Of a stretch of DNA of 64,000 nucleotides, positions 1 to 9,900 are shown piece after piece; within the stretch, counting starts at the first letter, position 1, and each line of letters starts with the position of its first letter. The DNA is taken from assembly GCF_036898465.1 (NCBI RefSeq), contig NZ_JARUMJ010000001.1, positions 1,240,001 through 1,304,000 on the forward strand. Reading direction: 5' to 3'. The notes beneath the pieces are model-generated. The model did no database searches and was not told the DNA's origin. It saw only the letters and a list, made by a program, of their open reading frames with translations. The position numbers were made by a program, and so were the translations under genes. Source of the stretch: Streptomyces sp. B21-105 (GTDB lineage Bacteria > Actinomycetota > Actinomycetes > Streptomycetales > Streptomycetaceae).

Positions 1-1131
1 ACCGACCCGAAGTACCTCTGCGTCGCCTCCGCGGATCGCTCCGTCGCCGTCATGACCACGACCGAGATACCCACCGGGCAGATGGTGGTCGACACGACCG
101 TCGGCTTCCCGGCTCCCGATGCCGTACGTCATGCCGTCCACGACGCGATGAGCCGGCTCATCGCTCTGGACTCCGGCTCGCTGGCCACGCAGCTCTTCGA
201 CGACGAGCAGTACGCCAACATGCTCCTGGTGGGTGCCGCTTACCAGACCGGGCTGCTGCCGATGGCGGCTTCGGCGATCGAAGAGGCCATCACCCTGAAC
301 GCAGTCGCCGTCGAACGCAATGTGCAGGCCTTCCGGCGAGGCCGCCAGGCGGTCGCCGACCCCGAGGCGCTGAGTGCCACGCTTGCCGACCCGACGCTCC
401 CGGACATGGAACCGCGGCTGCCCGCCGGGACCACCGAGCTCGTGGCGTTGGTCACCGATGATGAGGAATCGGAGCTGCATCGCCTTCTCACCGTGCGTGT
501 GTCCGACCTCATCGACTACCAGGACAGGCGCTACGCCCGCGCCTACGTCGACTTCGTCCAGACGGTGGTGGCCACGGAGCGCGCTGCGGCCGACGGCTCG
601 ACCGAGCTGACCGAGGCTGTCGCCCGCTGTCTCCACAAGCTCATGGCGTACAAGGACGAGTACGAGGTCGCACGACTCGCCATCGACCCAGCCGTGGACG
701 ACCGCATCACCGCGGCATTCGGAAGCGCGAGCCGACGCTCCTACCGCCTGCATCCGCCCGTCCTGCGAGCCCTGGGCATGGAAAGGAAGGTCGCTCTAGG
801 AAGCTGGTTCCGCCCGGTCCTCAAAATGCTGCATGGGCTGCGGCGCGTTCGAGGAACCCGCCTCGATGTGTTCGGGCTCCAGCACATGCGACGCATCGAG
901 CGTGGTCTCATCACCGAGTACCGGGAGTCGATCAAGACCGCGATCGCGCTCCTGAACGAGGAGAACCTTGCCGATGTTCGCCGGCTCGCGGAACTGCCCG
1001 ATGCGGTCCGTGGATACGAAGGCGTCAAACTCGCGGCCATTGAGCGCTACCAGGCCGAGCAGGCGCGCATGGTCGGCGAGTTGCGGGAGAGCGCGGACCC
1101 CGTCCCGACGGAAGCCGGGCAGGGCCGTTGA
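1..1131 (+). CDS. Indolepyruvate ferredoxin oxidoreductase, C-terminal part (5' end outside window)
   Basis: The reading frame is open from the first base, so the window starts inside the gene; about 376 residues remain of a family whose fused members usually exceed 1,100. These enzymes decarboxylate arylpyruvates to aryl-acetyl-CoA and pass the electrons to ferredoxin in the cytoplasm. Visible family signatures are PTGQMVVDTTVGFP near the start, NMLLVGAAYQTGLLP, AIEEAITLNAVAVERNVQAFRRGR, LHKLMAYKDEYEVARL, then RLHPPVLRALGM and LIAEYRE-like and RGYEGVKL blocks of the C-terminal domain. The first in-frame ATG (base 52) is internal and is not the true start. Identification rests on recalled family motifs; confidence is high. 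Confidence 0.85.
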   Translation, partial: TDPKYLCVASADRSVAVMTTTEIPTGQMVVDTTVGFPAPDAVRHAVHDAMSRLIALDSGSLATQLFDDEQYANMLLVGAAYQTGLLPMAASAIEEAITLNAVAVERNVQAFRRGRQAVADPEALSATLADPTLPDMEPRLPAGTTELVALVTDDEESELHRLLTVRVSDLIDYQDRRYARAYVDFVQTVVATERAAADGSTELTEAVARCLHKLMAYKDEYEVARLAIDPAVDDRITAAFGSASRRSYRLHPPVLRALGMERKVALGSWFRPVLKMLHGLRRVRGTRLDVFGLQHMRRIERGLITEYRESIKTAIALLNEENLADVRRLAELPDAVRGYEGVKLAAIERYQAEQARMVGELRESADPVPTEAGQGR

Positions 1132-1968
1132 ACTCGATGTGAGGCAGGCCGTCTCGCGGGAGCCATAGGCTCAGGGAGTACGGCCTCGTCCGGACCGGAG
1201 GCTCACTCACAGGTCCGTTGCCCCGCCCCGGACGCGCGCATGGTGAAACTGACACCATGCCGGTTCGGTACGGGACCCGGTCGGCATGATTGGCCACCCC
1301 AACGAGACGCCCAGATGTTCGGTTCCGTGATCGCGGCCCTCCGGCTACTTCATTCCCGTGGTGGCGATTCCCTTGACGAGGTAGCGCTGGCCGACCAAGA
1401 GGAAAGACGAAGACCGGGATCAGCACCGAGACCGGCAAGGTGTCCTGCAAGGGAACCTGATGACGGACATCGCGAACCGCGTTCCCAGGGCTCGGTGGCC
1501 GAAGCCGACCTCGCCGCCGGCCACCCGATGTCCCTGCTCATGGGCCGAACTGTCCCGGGTCGCTACAGTGCTCGACGCGTTGAGCCGTCCCCTGTTCCGC
1601 CCGCTCACGCGCCAGGAGCCCGCGCCGCTCCTCCCGGTGCTCGCACTGTGCGACCGGAGCGGGGACGGGCGCGGCGACCAACAACGGCCTTGGGGGTGTC
1701 GGGGCGTAGCGGTCGCCTGCCCGGCGGCTCCGGTGCCAACGATCTCACCACCTCGGCTGGCGCCTCAGGCCTGCTCACCACGTCTGGACCAGCGGTTTCC
1801 GCTCCGCCCACAGGAGACACCCCCATTCTTCGCCACCGCGTCTGCTGCGATCGCAGTAGGCGCAAGTGTCTGCGAACGGCCAATGACGAGAGGCCGGAGA
1901 ACTGCGAGCGTGAGGGTGAGCCGTGATCACCGGCTCCGTCGCATGGCATTTTCTGGAAAGGCACGTCG
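1132..1968. other. Gene-poor gap with a sugar-permease relic
   Basis: An 837-base stretch without an intact gene. The only recognisable content is the permease relic at about 1345-1460, described separately. The remaining long open frames have unbalanced composition and no family resemblance that I can see. A GGAAAGG ribosome binding site at 1957-1963 belongs to the exporter that follows. Confidence 0.5.
1345..1460 (-). pseudogene. Relic of the C-terminus of a carbohydrate ABC transporter permease
   Basis: Reading the minus strand, the bases give LVGQRYLVKGIATTGMK followed by a TAG stop at 1345-1347. This matches the usual end of MalG/binding-protein-dependent sugar permeases (QRYxVKGIAxTGxK). 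Immediately upstream, VSVLIPVFVF sits in a different frame, so one base has been gained or lost near 1398. Before that only a weak AMSVI-like string remains. No other part of the transporter is present here, so this is a dead fragment left by rearrangement. The match is short but specific. Confidence 0.6.
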
Positions 1969-4161
1969 ATGTCCCCTCTCGCCCGCTGGTGTCACAGGCA
2001 CCGGCTCGCCGTCGTCCTGGTCTGGGTGGGCCTGTTGCTCGCCCTGGGGGCCGGGGTCGGCGCCGCCGGCAGCGCCTTCGGCAACAGCCCGACCTCGCAG
2101 GACACCGACTCGGCCAAGGCCACGGCCCTGCTGCAGCAGGCCTCCGACAGCGCCGCGGGCAAGAGCGGCCGAGTGGTCTGGCAGGTGGACGGCGGCGAGG
2201 TCACCGAGCCCGCTGCCGAGAAGGCGATGACCGGCACGCTCAACGGCATCGCCGACGCACCGGGCGTCGCCGCGGTGACCAGCCCCTACACCCCTGTCGG
2301 CAAAGGGCAGATCAGCAAGGACGGCAGGACCGCCTACGCGACGGTCGCGTTCGACCAGGACGTCTCGGACGCCCAGATCGACCATGTGAAGGCACTCGCC
2401 ACCGAACCGGAGACGGGGAGCCTGCACATCGCCCTCAACGGGCAGGCGTTCACCGTCAACCCGGAGCCGAACGCGGTCGCCGACGCCATGGGCATCGTCC
2501 TCGCCTTCATCGTGCTGCTGTTCGTCTTCCGCGCGGTCTGGGTGGCGGCACTGCCCATCATCACGGCCGTCATCGGAGTCGGCACCTCCGCGGTCACGGT
2601 GATGCTGCTCAGCCACCTCATCACGCTCTCCGACACCACGCTGACCCTCGGCTCGCTGATCGGCCTGGGCGTGGGCATCGACTACGCGCTGTTCATCGTC
2701 AACCGCCACCGCGCCAACCTGAAGGCCGGCATGAGCGTCGCCGAGTCGGTCGCCAAGTCCCTCAACACCTCCGGCCGGGCCGTGGTCTTCGCCGGGCTCA
2801 CCGTCGTCGTCGCGCTGCTCGGCATGCTCACCCTGAACGTCGGCATCATCAACGGCATGGCGATCGGCGCCGCCGTCACCGTGGTGCTGACCGTCCTGGC
2901 CGCCATCACCCTGCTGCCGGCGATGCTCGGCCTGATCGGTCCGCGCGTCCTCAGCCGCAAGGAACGCAGTGAGACGGCCGGCGGGACCCAGCCGCGTTCC
3001 TCGGGCCGCACCGGGGTGTGGGGCCGGTGGGCCGAGCGGGTGCAGGCCAGGCCCAAGACCCTGGGTCTCGTCGCCCTGGCCGTGTTGACGGCGCTCGCGT
3101 TCCCGACGCTCTCCCTGCGCCTCGGCGCGTCCGACGACGGCAACCTGCCCACGTCCTCGACGAACCGTCAGGCGTACGACATGATCGCCGACGGCTTCGG
3201 CCCCGGCTTCAACGGCCCGCTCGTCCTGGCCGTCCAGGCACCCACCGCCGCCGACAAGGCGGCCGAGGCGAAGCTGGTCACCGCTCTCGGAAAGGTCGAC
3301 GGTGTCGCCAGTGCCGACGCCGCGCCCATGAAGGACGGGCAGACCGTCGGAGTGGTCTCCGTCGTCCCGACGACCTCCCCGCAGTCCGAAGCCACCTCCG
3401 ACCTGATCCACCACCTGCGTGACGACGTGATCCCCGAGGCCGAGCAGGGCACGTCGATGAAGGTATACGTGGGCGGTGTCACCGCGAGCAACGACGACTT
3501 CGCGTCGGTCCTGACGGGCAAGCTGCCCGTCTTCGTGCTGGTGATCGCCGCGCTCGGCTTCCTCCTGCTGACCGTCGCCTTCCGCAGCCTGCTCATCCCG
3601 GCGGTCGGCGCCGTGCTCAACATCCTCAGCATCGGGGTGGCGTTCGGCGCGATCGTGGTCGTCTTCCAGTACGGCTTCGGCGCCGGACTGCTCGGACTCG
3701 GCGCCGGCGGACCGATCGAGTCGTTCGTGCCGATCCTGGTCGTCGGCATCATGTTCGGCCTGTCCATGGACTACCAGGTCTTCCTCGTCAGCCGGATGCT
3801 CGAGGAGTGGGCCCACACCGGTGACAGCCACCGCGCGGTCCGGGTCGGGCAGGCCGAGACCGGCAAGGTCATCGCCGTGGCCGCCACCATCATGGTCTGC
3901 GTCTTCGGCTCCTTCGTGTTCGGCGGCATGCGGGTGATCTCCGAGTTCGGGGTCAGCCTCGCGGTGGCGGTCGCCGCGGACGCCCTGCTGATCCGCATGA
4001 TGGTCGTCCCCGCCCTCATGCACCTGTGCGGGAAGGCCAACTGGTGGCTGCCCCGCAGTCTCGACAAGGCACTGCCCAACGTGTCCGTGGAAGGCCCTGC
4101 CGACCAGCCGGCGCAGCCGCACGCGGTGCCGGAACGGACGACCGCCGGCCTGGCCAACTGA
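1969..4161 (+). CDS. MMPL/RND-family membrane exporter
   Basis: A 730-residue polytopic membrane protein of the MMPL branch of the RND superfamily, which exports lipids or hydrophobic drugs using proton flux. It shows the family's duplicated plan: TM1 (about 14-33), an extracytoplasmic domain, a five-helix bundle (about 165-325), a second anchoring helix near 365-385, another outer domain, and a second bundle (about 515-685). Each half carries the conserved motif with a membrane acid and tyrosine: GVGIDYALF around residue 235 and LSMDYQVF around residue 600. The start is set by GGAAAGG at 1957. The substrate cannot be told from sequence. The two-component genes that follow at 4255 and 5460 are likely its regulators. 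Confidence 0.9.
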   Translation: MSPLARWCHRHRLAVVLVWVGLLLALGAGVGAAGSAFGNSPTSQDTDSAKATALLQQASDSAAGKSGRVVWQVDGGEVTEPAAEKAMTGTLNGIADAPGVAAVTSPYTPVGKGQISKDGRTAYATVAFDQDVSDAQIDHVKALATEPETGSLHIALNGQAFTVNPEPNAVADAMGIVLAFIVLLFVFRAVWVAALPIITAVIGVGTSAVTVMLLSHLITLSDTTLTLGSLIGLGVGIDYALFIVNRHRANLKAGMSVAESVAKSLNTSGRAVVFAGLTVVVALLGMLTLNVGIINGMAIGAAVTVVLTVLAAITLLPAMLGLIGPRVLSRKERSETAGGTQPRSSGRTGVWGRWAERVQARPKTLGLVALAVLTALAFPTLSLRLGASDDGNLPTSSTNRQAYDMIADGFGPGFNGPLVLAVQAPTAADKAAEAKLVTALGKVDGVASADAAPMKDGQTVGVVSVVPTTSPQSEATSDLIHHLRDDVIPEAEQGTSMKVYVGGVTASNDDFASVLTGKLPVFVLVIAALGFLLLTVAFRSLLIPAVGAVLNILSIGVAFGAIVVVFQYGFGAGLLGLGAGGPIESFVPILVVGIMFGLSMDYQVFLVSRMLEEWAHTGDSHRAVRVGQAETGKVIAVAATIMVCVFGSFVFGGMRVISEFGVSLAVAVAADALLIRMMVVPALMHLCGKANWWLPRSLDKALPNVSVEGPADQPAQPHAVPERTTAGLAN

Positions 4162-4254
4162 CGGTCGGCACGACGGACCGACGTCCCGCGCGCGGGTCGG
4201 CGGAGAACGGGGTGACCCCGGGTTCCGCCGGCCTGCGCTCCTTAGAGTGAGGGA

Positions 4255-5436
4255 ATGGAACTGCCCATGGTGTGGCGACAGTGGCTGGCTCGTCATGACC
4301 GGATCAGAGACGCGCTGCCCGCCGTTCCGCTGATCGTGATCGCCGTGGCGGCGACCGCCGTCGGCCCGTCCCACTGGCACGAGCCGCGGTGGGACGAGGT
4401 GGTGTGGACGGCGCTGTCGTGCGTGCCGCTGGCCTTCCGGAGTCGCCGGCCCCTGGGCGTCGCCCTCTTCACCCTGGCCGGCGACCTCACACTGATGGCC
4501 GTCGCCTCGCACATCTCGCCGACACCGGGGGCGAGTCTCGTGGCCCTGTACACTCTCGCCCTCCTCGGCAACCGGCGCACCGCGTGGATCGTCGGCTCCT
4601 TGGCGGCCGTGGCGATCACCGGTGTCTACGCCGCGACCCACGCGCAGTCCGTGGTGGGGGGTCCCGGCCTGCTGCGGTTCGACCTCGCGATCGCGGCCAC
4701 CGCGCTCGGCCGCACCGTCCTCAACCGCCGCCAGAACCTCGCGGCGGCCAGGGAACGCGTGGAACACGCCGAACGCACGCGGGAGGAAGAAGCCCGGCGC
4801 CGGGTCACGGAGGAACGCGTGCGCATCGCGCGCGACCTGCACGACGTGGTCACCCACCACATCACCCTGGTCAACGCCCAGGCTGGGGTGGCCCACCACC
4901 TCATGCGCGCCAACCCGGAACAGGCCTACGCGGCACTGGCCCACATCAAGGACAACAGCCGCGCCGCGCTCGACGAACTGCGCGCCACCGTCGGTCTGCT
5001 GCGTCAGCCCGACGACGCGCCCGGCTCGCGTGCCCCCATCGCGACCCTGGCCGATCTCGATGCCCTGGTCAGCGGGTTCCGGGCGAGCGGGATGCCCGTG
5101 TCGGTGGCCCGCGCCGGCGATCCGTCGCCAGTGGCACCCGCGACCGAGCTGACCGCCTACCGGATCATCCAGGAAGCGCTCACCAACACGCACAAGCACG
5201 CCTCCGCGACCCGGGCCTCGGTGGTGCTGGACTACGGGGTGCACTCGCTCCGGATCACCGTCACCGACGACGGGCGGCCGGGCGCGCCCAAGGGCGCGGG
5301 AACCGGCCACGGGCTGATCGGGATGCGCGAACGGGCCACCGCCATCGGCGGTACCGTGGCCGCTGGGCCGCGGCCCGAGGGGGGCTTCCAGGTCGTCGCC
5401 GACCTGCCGCTCTCGCTCGCCCCCGCCACTGTCTGA
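4255..5436 (+). CDS. NarL-type sensor histidine kinase
   Basis: A 393-residue membrane kinase. Hydrophobic helices fill roughly residues 20-135. They are followed by a coiled coil rich in Arg and Glu and the HisKA_3 dimerisation/phosphoacceptor motif IARDLHDVVTHH, with His196 as the phosphorylated residue. The HATPase domain shows the N-box IIQEALTNTHKHA (about 303-315) and the G-rich GAGTGHGLIGMRER near the end. It has no extracytoplasmic sensory domain of note, so the signal is probably sensed in or at the membrane, as in LiaS/DesK-like kinases. It starts 93 bases after the exporter and is 23 bases from its response regulator; the three genes probably form one module controlling exporter expression. 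Confidence 0.92.
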   Translation: MELPMVWRQWLARHDRIRDALPAVPLIVIAVAATAVGPSHWHEPRWDEVVWTALSCVPLAFRSRRPLGVALFTLAGDLTLMAVASHISPTPGASLVALYTLALLGNRRTAWIVGSLAAVAITGVYAATHAQSVVGGPGLLRFDLAIAATALGRTVLNRRQNLAAARERVEHAERTREEEARRRVTEERVRIARDLHDVVTHHITLVNAQAGVAHHLMRANPEQAYAALAHIKDNSRAALDELRATVGLLRQPDDAPGSRAPIATLADLDALVSGFRASGMPVSVARAGDPSPVAPATELTAYRIIQEALTNTHKHASATRASVVLDYGVHSLRITVTDDGRPGAPKGAGTGHGLIGMRERATAIGGTVAAGPRPEGGFQVVADLPLSLAPATV

Positions 5437-5459
5437 CCCCACGTGAGAAAAGATCACCC

Positions 5460-6137
5460 ATGGCCATCCGCGTCCTGCTCGCCGACGACCAGGCTCTGCT
5501 CCGGGGCACGTTCCGGCTCCTCATCGACGCACAGCCGGACATGGAGGTCGTCGGGGAGGCCTCCAACGGGCGGGAGGCGGTGCGGCTGGCCCGGTCCGAG
5601 CGTGCCGATGTCGTGGTCATGGACATCCGGATGCCCGAGCTGGACGGCATCGAGGCCACCCGGCTGATCGCCCAGGACGAGGACCTGGCCGGAGTCAAGG
5701 TCCTCGTCCTGACCACCTTCGAGGAGGACGACCTCGTCGTAGAGGCCCTCCGAGCCGGCGCGAGCGGCTTCCTGGGCAAGGGGGTCGAACCGGCGCAGCT
5801 TCTCGACGCCGTCCGGCTCGTGGCCGCCGGCGAGGCGTTGCTCTCCCCCGCAGCCACCAGGGGCCTCATCGCCCGCGTCCTGGCCCACCCTGCCCCCGGC
5901 GACCTCGTCGACCCCCGCAGGCTGGCCACTCTGACTCCCCGGGAACAGGAAGTGCTGACCCTGGTGGGCTCCGGCCTGGCCAACGACGAGATCGCCGAAC
6001 GCCTTTTCGTCACCCCGGTCACCGTCAAGACCCACGCCAACCGGGCCATGGCCAAGCTCGGCGCCCGCGACCGGGCTCAGCTGGTCGTCATCGCGTACGA
6101 GACCGGCTTGGTGCGCGCGGGAGAACGACGGGGCTGA
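5460..6137 (+). CDS. NarL/LuxR-family response regulator
   Basis: 225 residues. The receiver domain has the acid pair D9/D10, phosphoacceptor Asp55 in VVVMDIRMPELDG, the Thr of VLTTFEED and the conserved Lys near 106. A C-terminal LuxR-type helix-turn-helix runs from LTPREQEVLTLV to VKTHANRAMAKLGARDR (about 155-205). The frame stays open far upstream through the kinase gene, but the start is the ATG at 5460, where the receiver domain begins, just after the kinase stop. It is the cognate partner of the preceding kinase and the probable activator of the MMPL exporter. No binding site could be assigned. Confidence 0.92.
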   Translation: MAIRVLLADDQALLRGTFRLLIDAQPDMEVVGEASNGREAVRLARSERADVVVMDIRMPELDGIEATRLIAQDEDLAGVKVLVLTTFEEDDLVVEALRAGASGFLGKGVEPAQLLDAVRLVAAGEALLSPAATRGLIARVLAHPAPGDLVDPRRLATLTPREQEVLTLVGSGLANDEIAERLFVTPVTVKTHANRAMAKLGARDRAQLVVIAYETGLVRAGERRG

Positions 6138-6215
6138 GATGCGGGCCGGGCATGGCCGACGGCCTGCCCGCGCCGCGCGCACGCGGGCCGGTCCGCCGCC
6201 AACCACCCGCCGGCC

Positions 6216-6778
6216 TCACTTCTGCTGCGCGGCGGCGAGCGCCGCCTCGGCCTTCTTGCGATAGACGGCGAGTTTCTCGGCAGGGGCGACGATCTGGTGG
6301 CTACGGGACCTGACGGACACGTCGTGGTCACCCGCGGCCCTGCGCAGGGCGCCCACGGTGGCCTGTTCGCGGGGAACGTGGGCGAACGGGTCGAAGGAGT
6401 ACCAGCGCATCGCGTTCTCGTGCGTCATCTTGTTGATCTCGTCGTCCGGCACGGAGTTCGCGGTCAGTACCTCGTGGAGTTGTTCGGTGGCATTGGGCCA
6501 CATCGAGTCGCTGTGCGGGTAGTCGGCCTCTCAGCAGATGTTGTCGATACCGATGTCATGACGGAGCTTCACCCCGATCGGGTCGCTGATGAAGCAGGTC
6601 AGGAAGTGCTCGCGGAAGATCTCCGAGGGCTGCTTCCCGCCGAAGTCCTGAAGCGTCCGGGTGGCGTGCATCTCGTAGGTGCGGTCCAGGCGGTCCAGGA
6701 AGTAGGGGATCCAGCCCGTGCCACCCCTCCGACAGCCCGATCTTGATGGTCGGGCACTCCATTCGGTATGCGTCAGAA
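6216..6778 (-). pseudogene. Amidohydrolase-family gene remnant (frameshift plus nonsense codon)
   Basis: The C-terminal half of an amidohydrolase_2 (metal-dependent TIM-barrel hydrolase) reads on the minus strand as ECPTIKIGLSEG, then GTGWIPYFLDRLDRTYEMH, SEIFREHFLTCFISDPIG, IGIDNIC-stop-EADYPHSDSMWPN and a tail ending KKAEAALAAAQQK. Two lesions are visible. A one-base shift near 6721-6726 splits SEGG from TGW. A TGA at 6531-6533 replaces the Trp (TGG) expected in the very conserved NICWEADYPHSDS string. The N-terminal half, with the first metal-binding motif, is absent; similarity stops near 6778. The coding frame is otherwise well preserved, so inactivation looks recent. Confidence 0.8.
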
Positions 6779-6918
6779 GATGTCAATTCGGCATTGAAAA
6801 CTATCAGTTGGGCAGAGAAGGGGAGGGGTGTTCGTATGGTCCGATGAGGGGCGGGGGTTCCGGGCGACGAAGCAGAACCGCGTGGTGCGAAGAGTCCGCT
6901 GTCCTGGGTCGGCGCGAG

Positions 6919-9900
6919 ATGCGGAGCAGCATGGACATGTTCGAGGTATCGCCGGAGCGACTGCATCTCATGGTGAAGCAGCGCCTGCTCACGTTCTTCG
7001 CACACGGTGACCCCTCCGGCGTGCTTGCCCCCGACACGGTCGCCTTGGCTGCGCGGCTCGTTCGGATGACAAGCCTGTCGGTCGAGGGGCCGCCCGTCGA
7101 AGTGGCCGCGACGGCGGCCTGGGTGCACTGGATCCGGTGGCAGTTGCTGGGAGCGGACGAGCACAGCACCGACTTCCAGCTGGCGCTGGAGTTGTTCGGC
7201 CGGCTGGCCTCGGTCGACGTCGAGTGGCTGCCGTACGAGCTACGCCCGCTCTACGCACCGTCCGAAGCCGACGACAGCAGTCCCCACTTGCTGTCCGCGC
7301 GGGCCGGGGTCCTGCTGACGCACAGTCTGGCCTCCGGTGACGAGGGAGCGCTGGACGAGGCCATCGGGCTTCTTCGTGAGGCGGGGGCGGCCGGACCGGA
7401 CTGGTCTGCCCTGGTGGAGGCGAACCTGGGGGCGGCACTGCAGATACGCCACAGCCGGAGACGGGATCCGGCGGATCTGGCGGCGGCGATCGACCTCCTC
7501 GCCCATGCCGTCGAACTCTCCCCGCACGACGCGATCCACCTGTCGAACCTCTCCACGGCCCTCGCGGCACGAGCCAGGTCCTCCGGGTCCGCCGCGGACC
7601 TCGACGAGGCGGTCCGGCTGGTCGGCCGTGCCCTCGAGGTGACGCCGCCCAGCCATCCCGACCGGGTCGACTATCTCTCCAACCTCGCCACGACGCTCGT
7701 CGATCGCTTCGAACGTGGCGGGATGCTCGAGGACCTCGACCGCGCTGTCGAAGCAGCGCGGCACGCCGTGGCCGGCGCCGACTTCAGTCACCCGAACCGG
7801 CATCTGCACATGTCGGCCCATTCCAAGGCCCTGAGGGCGCGGTTCGAGCGGTTGGGGAACGCGGACGACATCGACGAGACGATCGCCGCACAGCGCGCGA
7901 ACCTCGCCGCCACCGCGGCGCACCACCCGCATCTGGCCTCGGCGAAGTCCGCACTCGGCATCGCCCTGGCGAAAAGGTTCGACCAGCTGGAGGTCATGGA
8001 CGACGTCGACGAAGCGATCGGACTCTTCGAGTCCGCGGGCGACTTCTCCGCGTTGGGCGCTGCCCTGGCGCAGCGGTCCCGTCGAAGCGGTGACGTGGCG
8101 GACCTCGACCGGGCCATCGCCACGCTCAACCAGGCCATCGACGGCTACCGGGGGAAGGGCGCACCGAGCGATGTGCACGCGGACCTGGGCAACCTCGGAA
8201 GCGCCCACATAGGACGCTTCATGCGTATCGGCGATTCCCGCGACGCCGACGACGCCGTCGACCAGCTGCGAAAGGCCGTCGGCGCGGCCCCCGATCCCCT
8301 CCAGCGCGCTCCCTATCTGTCGAACCTCTGCCACGCCCTGCAAGTCCGCCACGACCACAGCGGCCGTCTCGCCGATCTCGACGAAGCGGTTCGGGCGGGG
8401 ACTCTGGCCGTGGCTGCCATGCCTGAGGACCACCCCTACCGGATCGGTTACCTGAGCAATCTCGCCCTGGTGCTTCGCACGCGGTTCCTTCGCACTTTCG
8501 ACGAGGAGGACATCAGCAAGGCGATCGCCTACGACCAGGAGGCCGTCGCGGCCGTCCCCGCATCGGCCCCGGAACGCCCGCGCCTGCTGTCCAACCTCGG
8601 CGGGGCGCTGGCGACGCGCTTCAACAGGGACGGCACGCAGGCCGATCTCGAAGCCGCCCTGGACGCCCTGCGTGAAGCCGTGCACACCACTCCGCCGGGA
8701 CACCCCTTTGAGAGTGTCCACCTGTACAACCTGGGCGCCGCTCTCGCCACTCGGCACGAGCAGCGCGGGAGGGGCGAGCAGCGCAAGAAGGGCGAGCGGG
8801 ACGAGCGGACGGCGGATCTCGACGAGGCCGTACGGCTGCTGCGACGGTCGACCCGAGTCGCTCCGGCCGACCACCCGGAACGCGCCAAGTACCTGGTCGG
8901 CCTCGGCGGCGCGCTGGGGAGACGGTACGCGGCCACGCACCGACCCGAGGACGCGGCCGAGGCGGAGGACGTGCTGAGCCGGGCAGCCCGAACGGTTTCC
9001 GCGGCCGTCTCCTGCCGCATCGACGCCGCCTCCATGTGGTGTGCCCTGGCCGCCGAACGCGAGGACTGGCCGGCCGCGGTGCAGTCCGCCGAGACCGCGG
9101 TCGGTCTGCTCCCCCTGCTCGCGTGGCGTGGAGCGGAGCAGGCGGACAGCCAGCACCAGCTGCGACGCTTCGCCGGCGAAGCACGCTTCGCCGCGGCTTG
9201 CGCCCTGCAGTCCGACAGCCCGGCTCGCGCGGTGGAACTGGCCGAGCAGGGACGCGGCGTGATGTGGTCCCGCCTCCTGGACACCCGGACCGACCTCAGT
9301 GCGCTGCGCGAGACCGCGCCCGACCTCGCCGCCCGGCTCGACCATCTGCGCATGCTTCTCGACGCGCCCGTCCAGCCTTCGTCCCCGCCGTCTCCCGGAC
9401 AGCCTCAGGGAGATGCGGCACCACCGGACCGTTCCGCGCTGGCCCGGGAATGGGACGACCTCGTCGAACAGGTCCGGCAGATCGACGGGTTCACGGATTT
9501 CCTCAAGCCGCACGGTATCGACCGGCTGCTCTCCCTCGGAGACGAAGGCCCCGTCGTCCTGGTCAACATCTCCTCGCTGCGCTGCGACGCACTGATCATC
9601 ACCGAGGGGCAGTTGCGCGTCAGGCCGCTGCCGAAAGTCACGGAGAAGGAGCTGAGCGAGCAGGCCAACAGCTATCTCGGCGCACTGCTCGACGTCGAAC
9701 TCGCCGCCGATGCCATGCTCCAGGCCCGTGAAACCTTCGACAGCAGCGACCGCGACTGGGCCGCCACCACCGCCTACACCACTGCCCGGGACGAGCTGCA
9801 CCACGCCCGGACGGAACGCGAGACGGTACTCGCCTCCGTGCTGGAGTGGTTGTGGGACCGCATCGCCGAACCCGTCCTCACGGACCTCGGGTTCGTGAAC

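Noticed and set aside
1927..5457. A 1,176-residue minus-strand frame opposite the MMPL exporter and kinase
   Set aside because: Its composition (His, Gln, Asp, Gly) is that of an antisense shadow of high-GC genes and it resembles no family.
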